The position numbers were made by a program, and so were the translations under genes. The notes below the pieces were generated by a model that was given only the letters and a program-made list of their open reading frames with translations, was not told the DNA's origin and ran no database searches. From the NCBI RefSeq assembly GCF_028688795.1, contig NZ_JAQTXM010000029.1, forward strand, positions 1 to 64,000: a stretch of 64,000 nt of DNA, in the 5' to 3' direction. The DNA comes from Rhodoferax sp. GTDB lineage: Bacteria; Pseudomonadota; Gammaproteobacteria; Burkholderiales; Burkholderiaceae_C. Below are positions 46,371 through 55,016 of this stretch, one piece after another (the stretch's first letter is position 1; every line of letters starts with the position of its first letter).

Positions 46371-46928
46371 TCAGTGTAATGCACCGTCTCTCAAGGACTG
46401 AGACTCATCGAATCGATGAATCTCCTGGCCTACTACAGCACGTAACTGCTCGGCTGTCACGCAGTGAGGCGCTATTTCAGCCAGCGGCACAAGCACAAAA
46501 GCCCGCTGCATCATGCGTGGGTGCGGTACCACCAACTGTGGGCTGTCGATGCGGGCATCGCCGTAGAGCAGCAGATCCAAGTCAAGTGTCCGCGGCGCGT
46601 TGAGGTAAGGCCGCTTGCGCCCGGCAAGCGTTTCAAGATGCTGCAATTGCATTAGCAGCTCATGGGCGTTGAGATGGGTTTGCACCCCAATCACGGCGTT
46701 CACAAAATCCGGGCCGCTGGCATCTACGGGCGCGCTGCGGTACAGGCCAGATGCGCTCACCAGCCGGGTTTGTGGCATGGCCGCGACCTGCGTTATGGCT
46801 GTGCGCACGGTGGTGGGTGCATCACCCATGTTGCCACCGAGTGCAATGAAGGCCAGCACCTCGGTACGCCCTGCGCCAGCCACGTTGATGGTTCGCAGCC
46901 CGTTGCCGGGTGATGTCACAGGTGTCAC
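46371..46928 (-). CDS. folK: HPPK, 2-amino-4-hydroxy-6-hydroxymethyldihydropteridine pyrophosphokinase
   Basis: A 185-aa folate-synthesis enzyme. FIALGGNMGDAPTTVRTA is the N-terminal signature, and the HPPK hallmark is GRKRPYLNAPRTLDLDLLLY with its two acidic metal ligands. It transfers pyrophosphate from ATP to the pterin. The start is GTG 46928, directly adjacent to the pcnB stop (TGA-GTG); no ATG lies before the family core. pcnB-folK is a standard betaproteobacterial pair. Confidence 0.93.
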   Translation of the reverse strand: MTPVTSPGNGLRTINVAGAGRTEVLAFIALGGNMGDAPTTVRTAITQVAAMPQTRLVSASGLYRSAPVDASGPDFVNAVIGVQTHLNAHELLMQLQHLETLAGRKRPYLNAPRTLDLDLLLYGDARIDSPQLVVPHPRMMQRAFVLVPLAEIAPHCVTAEQLRAVVGQEIHRFDESQSLRDGALH

Positions 46929-48530
46929 TCAGACTTGCGGGTCTTGCGCTGGGGTATCGCCTGCACTTCGATCGGTTGGACGACGGCGGCGGCGGCGTTT
47001 CTTGGGCGCCTGGGAACCATCAAGCGCCGCACCATCCATCGACGAATCCCCCTGGTGTCCGGATGGCTCGGCAGGCAATGCCGTAGCGCTTGGCTTTGAT
47101 GCCCCTTCAACCGTGCCGGCAGGCGCTTTGTGTACCCGTGGCGCACGTGCTGGCCGGGCACGCTGCTGTTGTTCCAGCTTGACGGCATCGACCATGTCAT
47201 TGCGCAAATCGTCGTTGGCCATGCTGAACTCTTCCCACCAATCAGACACCACGATGTCCAACTCGCCGTTCTCGGCACGCAAGCGCATGAAGTCAAAGGC
47301 GGCCCGAAAGCGCGGCTGCTCGGTCAAGCCAAACGGGGCACTGCCTACGCGCTTCTCGAACCGTGGCTGCATCAACCAAATCTCGCGCATGTCGCCAGCC
47401 AACTTGCCGCGGCCCGACACGTCACCAATGCGGGCATTGAACACGTCTTCAATCGCATCTTGCAAGGCCGGATGGGGATTTTGACGCTCGCTGATGCGTT
47501 TGGCCCAGCCATCACGCACATCGGCCCACAACACGCAGGCCAGCAAAAAGCTGGGGGCTACCGGTTTGCCTTCGCCCACCCGGCGGTCGGTGTCAAGCAA
47601 TGCGGCTTTGACGAACGGTGAGTCGACGCGTTCAACCACCACATCCAGCAGCGGGTAAATGCCGTGGGCCAGGCCCAGTTCTTTCAGCTTGTCGATGGAG
47701 GCCAGCGCATGGCCCGTCTGCAGCAGCTTGAGCATTTCATCAAACAGGCGGCTTTGCGGCACCTCTAACAGCAAGCTTCTGCATTTCACCAGGGGTGTGG
47801 CGGTTTTGGGCTCCAGCTTGAAGCCCAGGCCATTGAGCTTGGCGGCAAAACGGATGGCGCGGATGATGCGCACCGGGTCTTCACGGTAACGCGCAGCCGG
47901 GTCGCCAATCATGCGAATGACTTTGGCCTTGGCATCTTTGATGCCGTGGTGGTAGTCGACCACAATTTGTGTCTCGGGGTCGTAATACATGGCGTTGATG
48001 GTGAAGTCGCGGCGCACCGCGTCTTCTTCCTGCGGGCCCCAGACGTTGTCGCGCAGCACCCGCCCGGTGCTGTCCACCGCATGGGTCATGCCGGCCAATT
48101 CGCTCTTGCTGGTTTTCTCGTTACCCGCCACCTGTTCTGCAGCGACGTTGTCAAGGTAAGCGCGAAACGTGGAGACCTCAATCACCTCATGCTCGCGGCC
48201 CCGGCCGTACACCACGTGCACGATGCGAAAACGCCGCCCGATGATGAAAGCCCGGCGAAACAGCCCTTTGACCTGCTCCGGCGTGGCGTTGGTCGCCACG
48301 TCAAAATCTTTTGGGGCCAGCCCGAGCATCAGATCACGCACGGCACCGCCTACGATGTAAGCCTCAAAACCCGCCTGTTTCAACGTGCGCACCACACCTG
48401 ACGCTCGCTCGTCGACCAATTTGGGGTTGATGCCGTGCTCGGCCGGACCAATCTCCATGCGTTTGCCAAATGGGTGTTTGGCCGCCGGGGCAGGTTTGCC
48501 CAAAAGTTTATTGATGAAATTTTTGATCAT
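46929..48530 (-). CDS. pcnB: Poly(A) polymerase I
   Basis: A 533-aa nucleotidyltransferase. The catalytic region is IVGGAVRDLMLGLAPKDFDV, with the DxD metal ligands, followed by the family blocks RRAFIIGRRFRIVHV and RRDFTINAMYYD. It adds 3' poly(A) tails that promote RNA decay. It is longer than E. coli PcnB (465 aa) because of a low-complexity C-terminal tail with a six-Arg run and Pro/Ala/Asp stretches, which may bind RNA. Confidence 0.93.
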   Translation of the reverse strand: MIKNFINKLLGKPAPAAKHPFGKRMEIGPAEHGINPKLVDERASGVVRTLKQAGFEAYIVGGAVRDLMLGLAPKDFDVATNATPEQVKGLFRRAFIIGRRFRIVHVVYGRGREHEVIEVSTFRAYLDNVAAEQVAGNEKTSKSELAGMTHAVDSTGRVLRDNVWGPQEEDAVRRDFTINAMYYDPETQIVVDYHHGIKDAKAKVIRMIGDPAARYREDPVRIIRAIRFAAKLNGLGFKLEPKTATPLVKCRSLLLEVPQSRLFDEMLKLLQTGHALASIDKLKELGLAHGIYPLLDVVVERVDSPFVKAALLDTDRRVGEGKPVAPSFLLACVLWADVRDGWAKRISERQNPHPALQDAIEDVFNARIGDVSGRGKLAGDMREIWLMQPRFEKRVGSAPFGLTEQPRFRAAFDFMRLRAENGELDIVVSDWWEEFSMANDDLRNDMVDAVKLEQQQRARPARAPRVHKAPAGTVEGASKPSATALPAEPSGHQGDSSMDGAALDGSQAPKKRRRRRRPTDRSAGDTPAQDPQV

Positions 48531-48613
48531 TTATGTTTGTTTTCTTAACTATGCGATACCAAGCGCTGTCGTCATTGGGAACGCAGTGATGCGATACGGC
48601 CTTGGCCCTGATT

Positions 48614-49279
48614 TTAGAAAAGCTCGAGTATGCGCCAGCCACGTGCCAGAGCCACCTCGCGCAACCCCGCATCAGGGTTGGTGGCCACCGGGTAGTTGAC
48701 CCTTTGAAGCAGGGGCAAATCATTGCTTGAGTCGCTGTAAAAAGTGCTTTCGACATCGCCCCAGGTCATATGACGGGCATGCAGCCATTGCTCAACCCGT
48801 GCCACCTTTCCTTCACGAAATGACGGCGTGCCATCGATTTCCCCGGTGAACCAGCCGCTTGCCGAGTCACGCTCCAGCTTGATGGCAAGCAGCTCATGCA
48901 CACCAAATGCATGGGCAATGGGTGCGGTGACGAATTCGTTGGTGGCTGTGATGATCACCACCACATCCCCCGCCGCCTGGTGCTGCTGCACCAGTGCCAA
49001 AGCCTGAGGCTTCATGGCTTTTTTAACCACAGCCCTCATGAAATCTGCGTGAGCAGCTTCTGAATTTATAGCACCCTGACGGCGCATTGCGGCGGTGGCG
49101 AAGCGGATATATTCGTGAATATCGAGCGTGCCGGCTTTGTATTGTTCGTAAAACACCTCGTTGCGTTGAGTAAATTCTGCCGCGTCGTTCCAGCCCAGTG
49201 CGGTGGTGAAGACACCCCACTCGTAGTCCGAGTCCATGGGAATCAAGGTGTGATCCAGGTCAAAGAGCGCCAGTTTCAT
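48614..49279 (-). CDS. HAD-IB family phosphatase
   Basis: A 221-aa HAD hydrolase with motif I ALFDLDHTLIPMDSD, motif II VVIITATN, a motif III Lys region and motif IV YSDSSNDLPLL. It resembles the phosphoserine phosphatase-like (HAD-IB) proteins found beside hda in Burkholderiales; the substrate is unknown. The start lies 2 nt after the hda stop. Residues about 69-84 overlap a repeat-like sequence. Confidence 0.87.
   Translation of the reverse strand: MKLALFDLDHTLIPMDSDYEWGVFTTALGWNDAAEFTQRNEVFYEQYKAGTLDIHEYIRFATAAMRRQGAINSEAAHADFMRAVVKKAMKPQALALVQQHQAAGDVVVIITATNEFVTAPIAHAFGVHELLAIKLERDSASGWFTGEIDGTPSFREGKVARVEQWLHARHMTWGDVESTFYSDSSNDLPLLQRVNYPVATNPDAGLREVALARGWRILELF
49026..49073 (-). repeat. 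Repeat-like sequence within the HAD phosphatase gene
   Basis: On the minus strand it reads GTGCTATAAATTCAGAAGC, then TGCTCACGC, then ATGAGGGCTGTGGT. It resembles both arms of the palindromic family. The encoded residues include AHADFMR, which looks like family sequence, so chance or an old domesticated copy are both possible. Confidence 0.35.
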
Positions 49280-49281
49280 CG

Positions 49282-49968
49282 TTAGGTGTTGTCCATCATG
49301 GTTTTAATCAGGGGAATGGTGACGGCGCGCTGGGTCTGAAGGGCGTAGCCGTCCATCAGGTCAAGCAGCTCCATCAAGCTGCCCAAGTCACGGCTGAAGC
49401 GCGTCAGCATGAAGTCCATCACCTCGTTAGTCAAAAAAATACCGCGTGTATCGGCGGCCTGGCGCAGCACCGCGCGGCGCTCGGGCTCACTCAAGGCCTG
49501 CAGGGCAAACACATGGCCCCAGCCCAGGCGGGTGCGCAAGTCGTCGCGCAGCTTCAGGTCGGCAGGCGGCAGGCTGCCCGCAGCCAACACGGCCAGTTGC
49601 AGGGTTTGCGCGTGCACAAACCAGTTAAATGCCACGTGTTGCAATTCGGTATTAAAGGCATGCACGTCATCCATCAAGACACAAGCCCAGTTTTCGTCGA
49701 ATTCTGGCGGCGCCTGCACATTTGGGTCGAGCCAGCCCACAGACTCGCCTTGCTGCTGCAGCGCTGCGCGCAAAGCCTGGAGCAAATGCGTTTTTCCGCA
49801 GCCGTTGCCGCCCCACAAGTAGGTGGGCACGGGAGAGCGCAGCGTACTGGTGGCGTCACCGAGCCAGAGTGTCAGGTGCGCAACGGCGGCTTCGTTGGGG
49901 CCCGCGCAAAAATTTTTCAGGCTCGGGCCAGTGGGCAGACCCATGTCAAGCACCAGTTGTTGCATCAT
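49282..49968 (-). CDS. hda: DnaA regulatory inactivator Hda
   Basis: A 228-aa (or 227-aa) AAA+ protein with DnaA-like domain III. Walker A is LWGGNGCGKTHLL, Walker B is ACVLMDDVHAF, and sensor regions follow. The N-terminal clamp-binding motif is QQLVLDMGLP. With the beta clamp it stimulates ATP hydrolysis by DnaA after initiation. The start is ATGATG at 49968/49965, overlapping the permease stop; the AGGA ribosome site lies inside the adjacent 9-bp tandem repeat, and spacing favours the second ATG. Confidence 0.92.
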   Translation of the reverse strand: MMQQLVLDMGLPTGPSLKNFCAGPNEAAVAHLTLWLGDATSTLRSPVPTYLWGGNGCGKTHLLQALRAALQQQGESVGWLDPNVQAPPEFDENWACVLMDDVHAFNTELQHVAFNWFVHAQTLQLAVLAAGSLPPADLKLRDDLRTRLGWGHVFALQALSEPERRAVLRQAADTRGIFLTNEVMDFMLTRFSRDLGSLMELLDLMDGYALQTQRAVTIPLIKTMMDNT

Positions 49969-51077
49969 GCGTCCTGTGCGTCCTGTGCGTCCTGTGCGTC
50001 CTGGTACAGCGTGCTGCCAATGTACGCAGTGCGCAGACGCCGAATGGCCACCAGCAGCACGGCACTGAGCGGCAGCGCAATCAGCACGCCAACAAACCCC
50101 AGCAAATGGCCAAACGCCATCAAGGCAAAAATAACGGCCAACGGGTGCAGGCCAATGCGCTCACCCACCAGCCGCGGCGTCAGCACAAAGCTTTCTACCA
50201 ACTGCCCAATGCCATACACCACCGCCACCATCACCAGCGCGCTGACGTGGCCGGTTTGGGCGGAAAACTCCAAAAACCCGGCCAGGGTGGCCAGAATCAG
50301 GCCCAGACCAAATCCTAGGTAGGGAATAGCCACTGCCAAGCCGGTGAACACGCCAATCGGCAAGGCCAGATCGAGCCCAAACAGCGCTAGACCAGCACTG
50401 TAGTACACCGCCAGCACCACCATCACCAGCAATTGGCCGCGCAGGTATTGGCCCAACACGGCGTCGGCCTCTTCGGTAAAGCTGTCTACCGCCGAGCGCA
50501 AGCGGGGAGGCACCAGCACCAGCAGCAGCCCCATAAAACGGCGCCACTCCATCAGCAGGTAAAACAGCACCACAGGGATCAGCACCGCATTGCCCACCAC
50601 TGATAGCGCGACACTACCGCCGAGCTTTGCTGACGCCAGCAGGCGGCCCAGCATGTCTTCAAAATTGGCATTCAAGTGCTCCATGGCAAAGGCCTTGAGG
50701 CTCGCCACATCCAGCGTCAGCTTTAGTCCAAACTGGGACAACAAAGGTTGCGAAGCGGCAGTGAAGCGGTCAAGCATGGGCGGCACCTGCTCGCGCAGCA
50801 GCGGCAGTTGCTTGACCAGGATTGGCACCACGAGCAGCATCAGGGCCAGCAACATAAGCAGAAAAACCACCTCAACCAGCACCACAGCGGCCAGCCGAGG
50901 TATGCGCCCGCGGCCCAGATGGTCAAGCCAATCCACCACCGGGGTCAGCGCATAGGCCAGAATGGCAGCCACCACAAAGGGGGTCAACACCGGTGCCAGC
51001 AGCCACAACACGGCGACCGCGCCCAGCAACAATGCGCCCCAGGCGGTGGCTCTTTTTTGTGTGGAAGTAAATTGCAT
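49965..51077 (-). CDS. AI-2E family (PerM-like) permease with QDA-repeat tail
   Basis: A 370-aa inner-membrane protein with about eight hydrophobic helices (for example WGALLLGAVAVLWLLAPVL and VVLVEVVFLLMLLALMLLVV) and the family stretch AIPYLGFGLGLILATLAG. Function in this family ranges from Na+/H+ antiport to signal export; none can be assigned here. The C terminus is a four-fold QDA repeat made by a 9-bp tandem repeat. It is divergent from purM across 180 bp and overlaps hda. Confidence 0.87.
   Translation of the reverse strand: MQFTSTQKRATAWGALLLGAVAVLWLLAPVLTPFVVAAILAYALTPVVDWLDHLGRGRIPRLAAVVLVEVVFLLMLLALMLLVVPILVKQLPLLREQVPPMLDRFTAASQPLLSQFGLKLTLDVASLKAFAMEHLNANFEDMLGRLLASAKLGGSVALSVVGNAVLIPVVLFYLLMEWRRFMGLLLVLVPPRLRSAVDSFTEEADAVLGQYLRGQLLVMVVLAVYYSAGLALFGLDLALPIGVFTGLAVAIPYLGFGLGLILATLAGFLEFSAQTGHVSALVMVAVVYGIGQLVESFVLTPRLVGERIGLHPLAVIFALMAFGHLLGFVGVLIALPLSAVLLVAIRRLRTAYIGSTLYQDAQDAQDAQDA
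49968..50003. repeat. 9-bp tandem repeat, four units
   Basis: TGCGTCCTG is repeated four times without error (CAGGACGCA on the minus strand). It encodes QDA x4 at the end of the permease, and its last unit supplies the AGGA ribosome site of hda. Copy-number change would keep frame because each unit is three codons. Confidence 0.95.
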
Positions 51078-51257
51078 CGAAATGGCGAAAAGCCGGGCCC
51101 TTAAAACAAAAGTTCAGCGCAGACCCACTTAAGCAAGTGGCGTCGCAACTAAAATCTGGCCAAATTCTATCGGGCTTGACCGCAGCAGCTTTCTTTTTGG
51201 CAGTTTTGCGGACCCACAGGCCAAGCCCACACCCTTTTCCCCTCATCGACCCAAGCC

Positions 51258-52310
51258 ATGACCACTTCCAACACCCCTACCACTCCCCTATCGTACAAAG
51301 CCGCGGGCGTTGACATTGACGCAGGCGACGCGCTGGTGGAACGCATCAAGCCTTTGGCTAAAAAGACCATGCGCGAAGGCGTGCTGGCTGGCATTGGCGG
51401 CTTTGGCGCGTTGTTTGAAGTGCCCAAGCGCTACAAGGAGCCTGTGCTGGTGAGTGGCACCGATGGTGTCGGCACCAAGCTTAAATTGGCATTCGAGTGG
51501 CAAATGCACGACACCGTGGGCATTGACCTGGTGGCCATGAGTGTCAACGACGTGCTGGTGCAAGGCGCCGAGCCGCTGTTTTTTCTGGACTACTTTGCCT
51601 GCGGCAAGCTCGATGTGGACACCGCAGCCGCTGTGGTGGGCGGCATTGCCAAGGGCTGCGAGCTGTCCGGCTGTGCGCTGATTGGTGGCGAAACCGCTGA
51701 AATGCCCGGCATGTACCCAGCGGGTGAATACGACCTAGCTGGTTTCGCTGTGGGTGCGGTCGAAAAATCAAAAATCTTGACCGGTGCCGACGTGAAGCCC
51801 GGCGACGTGGTGCTGGGCCTGGCCTCCAGTGGCGTGCACTCCAACGGTTTTAGCCTGGTGCGCAAGTGCATTGAACGCGCCGAAGGCGCTGGCAGTGTGC
51901 CCGCCACACTAGACGGCAAACCTTTCAAACACGCCCTGATGGAGCCCACCCGCCTGTATGTGCTGAACGTACTGGCGGCGCTTAAGCAGCACCCGATCAA
52001 GGCGCTGGCCCACATCACCGGTGGCGGTTTGCTTGAAAACATTCCCCGCGTGCTGCCCGAAGGCATGGCCGCGCACCTGGTCAAGGGCAGCTGGCCGCAA
52101 ACCGAGCTGTTTGCCTGGCTGCAGAAAACCGCTGGCATTGACGACATCGAGATGAACCGCACCTTCAACAACGGCATCGGCATGGTGGTGGTGATTGACG
52201 CAGCCAACGCTGCCGCTTGCGCTGCCACGCTGCGCGCTGCGGGTGAAACCGTGTTCGAGATTGGTGTGATTGCCGAGCGCGGTGACGCGGCGGCGGTGTT
52301 GGTGCGCTAG
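51258..52310 (+). CDS. purM: Phosphoribosylformylglycinamidine cyclo-ligase (AIR synthetase)
   Basis: A 350-aa PurM. It closes the imidazole ring of FGAM to AIR with ATP in purine synthesis. Family blocks include [63 protein letters not shown] and [14 protein letters not shown]. Complete length. It is divergent from the permease and followed by a repeat copy. Confidence 0.96.
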   Translation: MTTSNTPTTPLSYKAAGVDIDAGDALVERIKPLAKKTMREGVLAGIGGFGALFEVPKRYKEPVLVSGTDGVGTKLKLAFEWQMHDTVGIDLVAMSVNDVLVQGAEPLFFLDYFACGKLDVDTAAAVVGGIAKGCELSGCALIGGETAEMPGMYPAGEYDLAGFAVGAVEKSKILTGADVKPGDVVLGLASSGVHSNGFSLVRKCIERAEGAGSVPATLDGKPFKHALMEPTRLYVLNVLAALKQHPIKALAHITGGGLLENIPRVLPEGMAAHLVKGSWPQTELFAWLQKTAGIDDIEMNRTFNNGIGMVVVIDAANAAACAATLRAAGETVFEIGVIAERGDAAAVLVR

Positions 52311-52382
52311 CCATCATGGGCCGCTTGGGGCGGGCTTTAGTTTGCTTTGGTTGATTCAAGTCGACCAAAGCATGGCGCCAAA

Positions 52383-52439
52383 TTTGCTATCTATTAAATA
52401 GCTGCTTACGCTTATTATATAAGGGCTAGAGCCCGATTT
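52383..52439 (+). repeat. Palindromic repeat, intergenic copy after purM
   Basis: This is the clearest copy. It reads TTGCTATCTATTAAATAGC, then TGCTTACGC, and ends TAAGGGCTAGAGCCCGATTT. The right arm GGGCT-AGAG-CCC is a small hairpin with trailing T. It lies 12 bp before the next start codon and is effectively the leader of the MFS gene. Confidence 0.85.
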
Positions 52440-52451
52440 ATCATATAAATC

Positions 52452-53645
52452 ATGGCCACACGCTTTGCCACCCTGCGGCAGATTCCGGGCAGCATCTGGG
52501 CGCTGGGATTTGTGAGCCTGCTGATGGATGTGTCGAGCGAGCTGATCCACAGCCTGCTGCCGGTGTTCATGGTCACCGCTTTGGGCATCAGCGTTTTTAC
52601 AGTAGGGCTGATCGAAGGCGCGGCCGAAGCCACGGCGCTGATCGTCAAAGTGTTCTCAGGCGCTTTGAGCGATTACTGGGGCAAGCGCAAACCCCTGGCG
52701 GTCCTGGGCTATGGCCTGGGGGCGTTCACCAAACCGCTGTTTGCACTGGCCACCTCCAGCGGCTTGATCATTACTGCCCGCCTGGCCGACCGCGTTGGCA
52801 AAGGCATACGCGGCGCCCCACGTGACGCTTTGGTGGCTGACCTGGCACCGCCCGAACTGCGCGGTGCCGCCTTTGGCCTGCGCCAGTCGCTTGACACCGT
52901 GGGTGCGTTTCTGGGGCCAATGCTGGCGGTGGGTTTCATGCTGCTTTGGCATGACGACTTTCGGGCTGTGTTCTGGGTCGCCAGCGTGCCCGCCTTTTTG
53001 TGCGTGGCACTGCTCATCTGGGGCGTGCAAGAGCCCGATAAGCCGCTGGCTGTCAAACGCCTCAACCCCATCAGCCGTTCCAACCTGGCGCGCTTGAGCC
53101 CAGCCTATTGGTGGGTGGTGGGCGTCGGTGCGGTGTTCACCCTGGCGCGGTTTTCTGAGGCTTTTCTGGTGCTGCGCGCCAACGAAGGTGGGTTGGCGCT
53201 GGCCTGGACCCCGGTGGTGCTGATCAGCATGAACGTCGTCTACGCCGCCTGCGCCTACCCGTTTGGCAAGCTGGCCGACAAGTTACCCCACACGCAGCTG
53301 TTGGGCTGGGGCTTGCTGCTGTTGATTGGCGCTGACGCTTTATTGGCCTACAGCAACAGTGGCGTAGTGTTTTGGGCTGGCGTGGCACTGTGGGGCCTGC
53401 ACATGGCCATGACACAAGGCCTGCTGGCCGCCATGGTGGCTGACACAGCCCCGGCTGATTTGCGTGGCACAGGCTACGGCTTTTTCAATCTGCTCAGTGG
53501 CTTGGCCATGCTACTTGCAAGCGGGCTGGCGGGTTGGCTGTGGCAGAGCTTCGGTGCAGCCACCACGTTCATGGCTGGCATCGGATTTGCGGGCGTGGCG
53601 CTAGTGCTGATGGTGCTACGACCACGCGGCTCGGCTCCAAGCTAG
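52452..53645 (+). CDS. Major facilitator superfamily transporter
   Basis: A 397-aa carrier with about 12 membrane helices. The MFS loop motif region appears as LSDYWGKRKPLAVLGYGLG, followed by ARLADRVGKGIRGAPRDALVADLAP, a pattern typical of a resistance-type MFS subfamily. The substrate is unknown. No Shine-Dalgarno sequence precedes ATG 52452; the AT-rich end of a repeat element lies there instead. The stop shares CTAG with the stop of the convergent DinB gene. Confidence 0.85.
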   Translation: MATRFATLRQIPGSIWALGFVSLLMDVSSELIHSLLPVFMVTALGISVFTVGLIEGAAEATALIVKVFSGALSDYWGKRKPLAVLGYGLGAFTKPLFALATSSGLIITARLADRVGKGIRGAPRDALVADLAPPELRGAAFGLRQSLDTVGAFLGPMLAVGFMLLWHDDFRAVFWVASVPAFLCVALLIWGVQEPDKPLAVKRLNPISRSNLARLSPAYWWVVGVGAVFTLARFSEAFLVLRANEGGLALAWTPVVLISMNVVYAACAYPFGKLADKLPHTQLLGWGLLLLIGADALLAYSNSGVVFWAGVALWGLHMAMTQGLLAAMVADTAPADLRGTGYGFFNLLSGLAMLLASGLAGWLWQSFGAATTFMAGIGFAGVALVLMVLRPRGSAPS

Positions 53646-54157
53646 GCAAGGGCCTGGGCTTGTCTGCGCGATGGCTCGCGGACATGGAGAAACTTGGTAT
53701 ACAGATCACGGGGCGGGGCAACAGCCATTGACTTCAACACCTGCCCCACGTTCCCTCGGTGATATGACCCGTGCGTAATGACATGAAACAGCATCTCTTC
53801 ACGAGACATTTGGCCGACATCACCATCGGTGAAGCGGAAGGAAATGCTTTCATTGAGTTGTTTATCGGTAATCGTGGCAACGTGGCTTTCAAACCAGGCA
53901 TCAGTTTCTGCGACGGCGAATTGAAGGTCACCGAGTTTAGGTGTGGCTTGCGTATTTGTCGCCGTGTAGTTATGCGGTTCACCCGTCAAGTGGGCCCGAA
54001 ATATCTGGTCCACGACATAGATGTGGTTAAGCGTGCGAATGGCAGAGTGGATGGCAGCGGCGTGCGGCTCAGAGCTCACTGTAGCAAGCACGTTGAACAG
54101 CTCATTATTGGCCCAGGATTTTTGTGCAAGCAGTGACTGAAGTGAGGTTTTGGACAT
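53642..54157 (-). CDS. DinB-family (DUF664-like) putative metalloprotein
   Basis: A 171-aa four-helix-bundle protein. The DinB His ligands are suggested by RTLNHIYVVDQIF and HVITHGSYHRGNVGQVL. Members are metal-binding thiol transferases or hydrolases, such as bacillithiol or mycothiol transferase relatives; the substrate here is unknown. It converges on the MFS gene with a 4-nt overlap. Confidence 0.83.
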   Translation of the reverse strand: MSKTSLQSLLAQKSWANNELFNVLATVSSEPHAAAIHSAIRTLNHIYVVDQIFRAHLTGEPHNYTATNTQATPKLGDLQFAVAETDAWFESHVATITDKQLNESISFRFTDGDVGQMSREEMLFHVITHGSYHRGNVGQVLKSMAVAPPRDLYTKFLHVREPSRRQAQALA

Positions 54158-54445
54158 GATGTGGGGCGGTTAGTTGTTGACTGGCCTAAGTAATTTATAC
54201 CGCAAAACTCGCGAATGTAACTGGCCATGCGTACGCCCAAAGCGCGGGCATTGACGCCATCTTCTTTAACGCGCGGACGCCAGGCCTGGCTCAATGGATG
54301 CGCGTTGCACAACAAGAAAAGCCATCAAGCGCCCTTTAAGGAATTCACAATTCATGTCTCAATTTGACTGATACTTGTCGTTCTTCAGTCGGCTTTATGA
54401 TTGATCTAAGCGCATCATTGAACTTTTCAACTCACGGGAAAATCT

Positions 54446-55006
54446 ATGAAAACATGTCTTATTTTGATTGATGCACAGGAGTCATTCCGCCAGCGTCCGT
54501 ATTTCACCGACACTGACCTGCCCGCCTATCTGGTCGCACAAAACGCCCTGATTGACGGTTGCGTGGCCCAGGGCGTGCCGATTGTTCGGGTTTTTCACGT
54601 CGACGGCCCAAAAGTGGTCAGCAACCCGTTTTCTATCGAATCCGGCTTTGTGCAGCCGCTGGCCGAGTTACACGCTTTTGAAGCCTCAGCCACATTTATC
54701 AAGGGGCGCCACAGTGCACTGGTAGGCACCGGGCTGGAGGTGTGGCTGACACAACTAGGCATCCAGAGGCTGATCGTCAGCGGTATTCGCACCGAGCAAT
54801 GCTGCGAAACCACCACGCGCCACGCCTCTGACTTGGGCTGGTCGGTGGACTACTGCCTGGATGCCACGCTGACCTGGGACATGCAGCATCTGGACGGCTC
54901 TACGCTGAGTGCCGCCGACATCAAAGCCCGCACCGCGGCCGTGCTGAAAGATCGCTTTGCCACGGTTTGCAGCGCTGCTCAGGCGCTGGAGCGGACAGCA
55001 GGTTGA
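54446..55006 (+). CDS. Isochorismatase-family cysteine hydrolase
   Basis: A 186-aa alpha/beta hydrolase with the catalytic triad Asp9 (LILIDAQES), Lys86 (FIKGRHSAL) and Cys119 (GIRTEQCCET). It may hydrolyse a C-N bond, as nicotinamidases and ureidoacrylate hydrolases do. Only 10 nt separate it from a GlxA-type regulator, which suggests that the regulator controls it or shares its substrate. Confidence 0.87.
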   Translation: MKTCLILIDAQESFRQRPYFTDTDLPAYLVAQNALIDGCVAQGVPIVRVFHVDGPKVVSNPFSIESGFVQPLAELHAFEASATFIKGRHSALVGTGLEVWLTQLGIQRLIVSGIRTEQCCETTTRHASDLGWSVDYCLDATLTWDMQHLDGSTLSAADIKARTAAVLKDRFATVCSAAQALERTAG

Positions 55007-55016
55007 CAGGCAATTT

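Noticed and set aside
44490-53645. Overlapping convergent stops (TTAA at 44490-44493, CTAG at 53642-53645) as special signals
   Set aside because: Palindromic stop sharing is a simple consequence of compact convergent genes.
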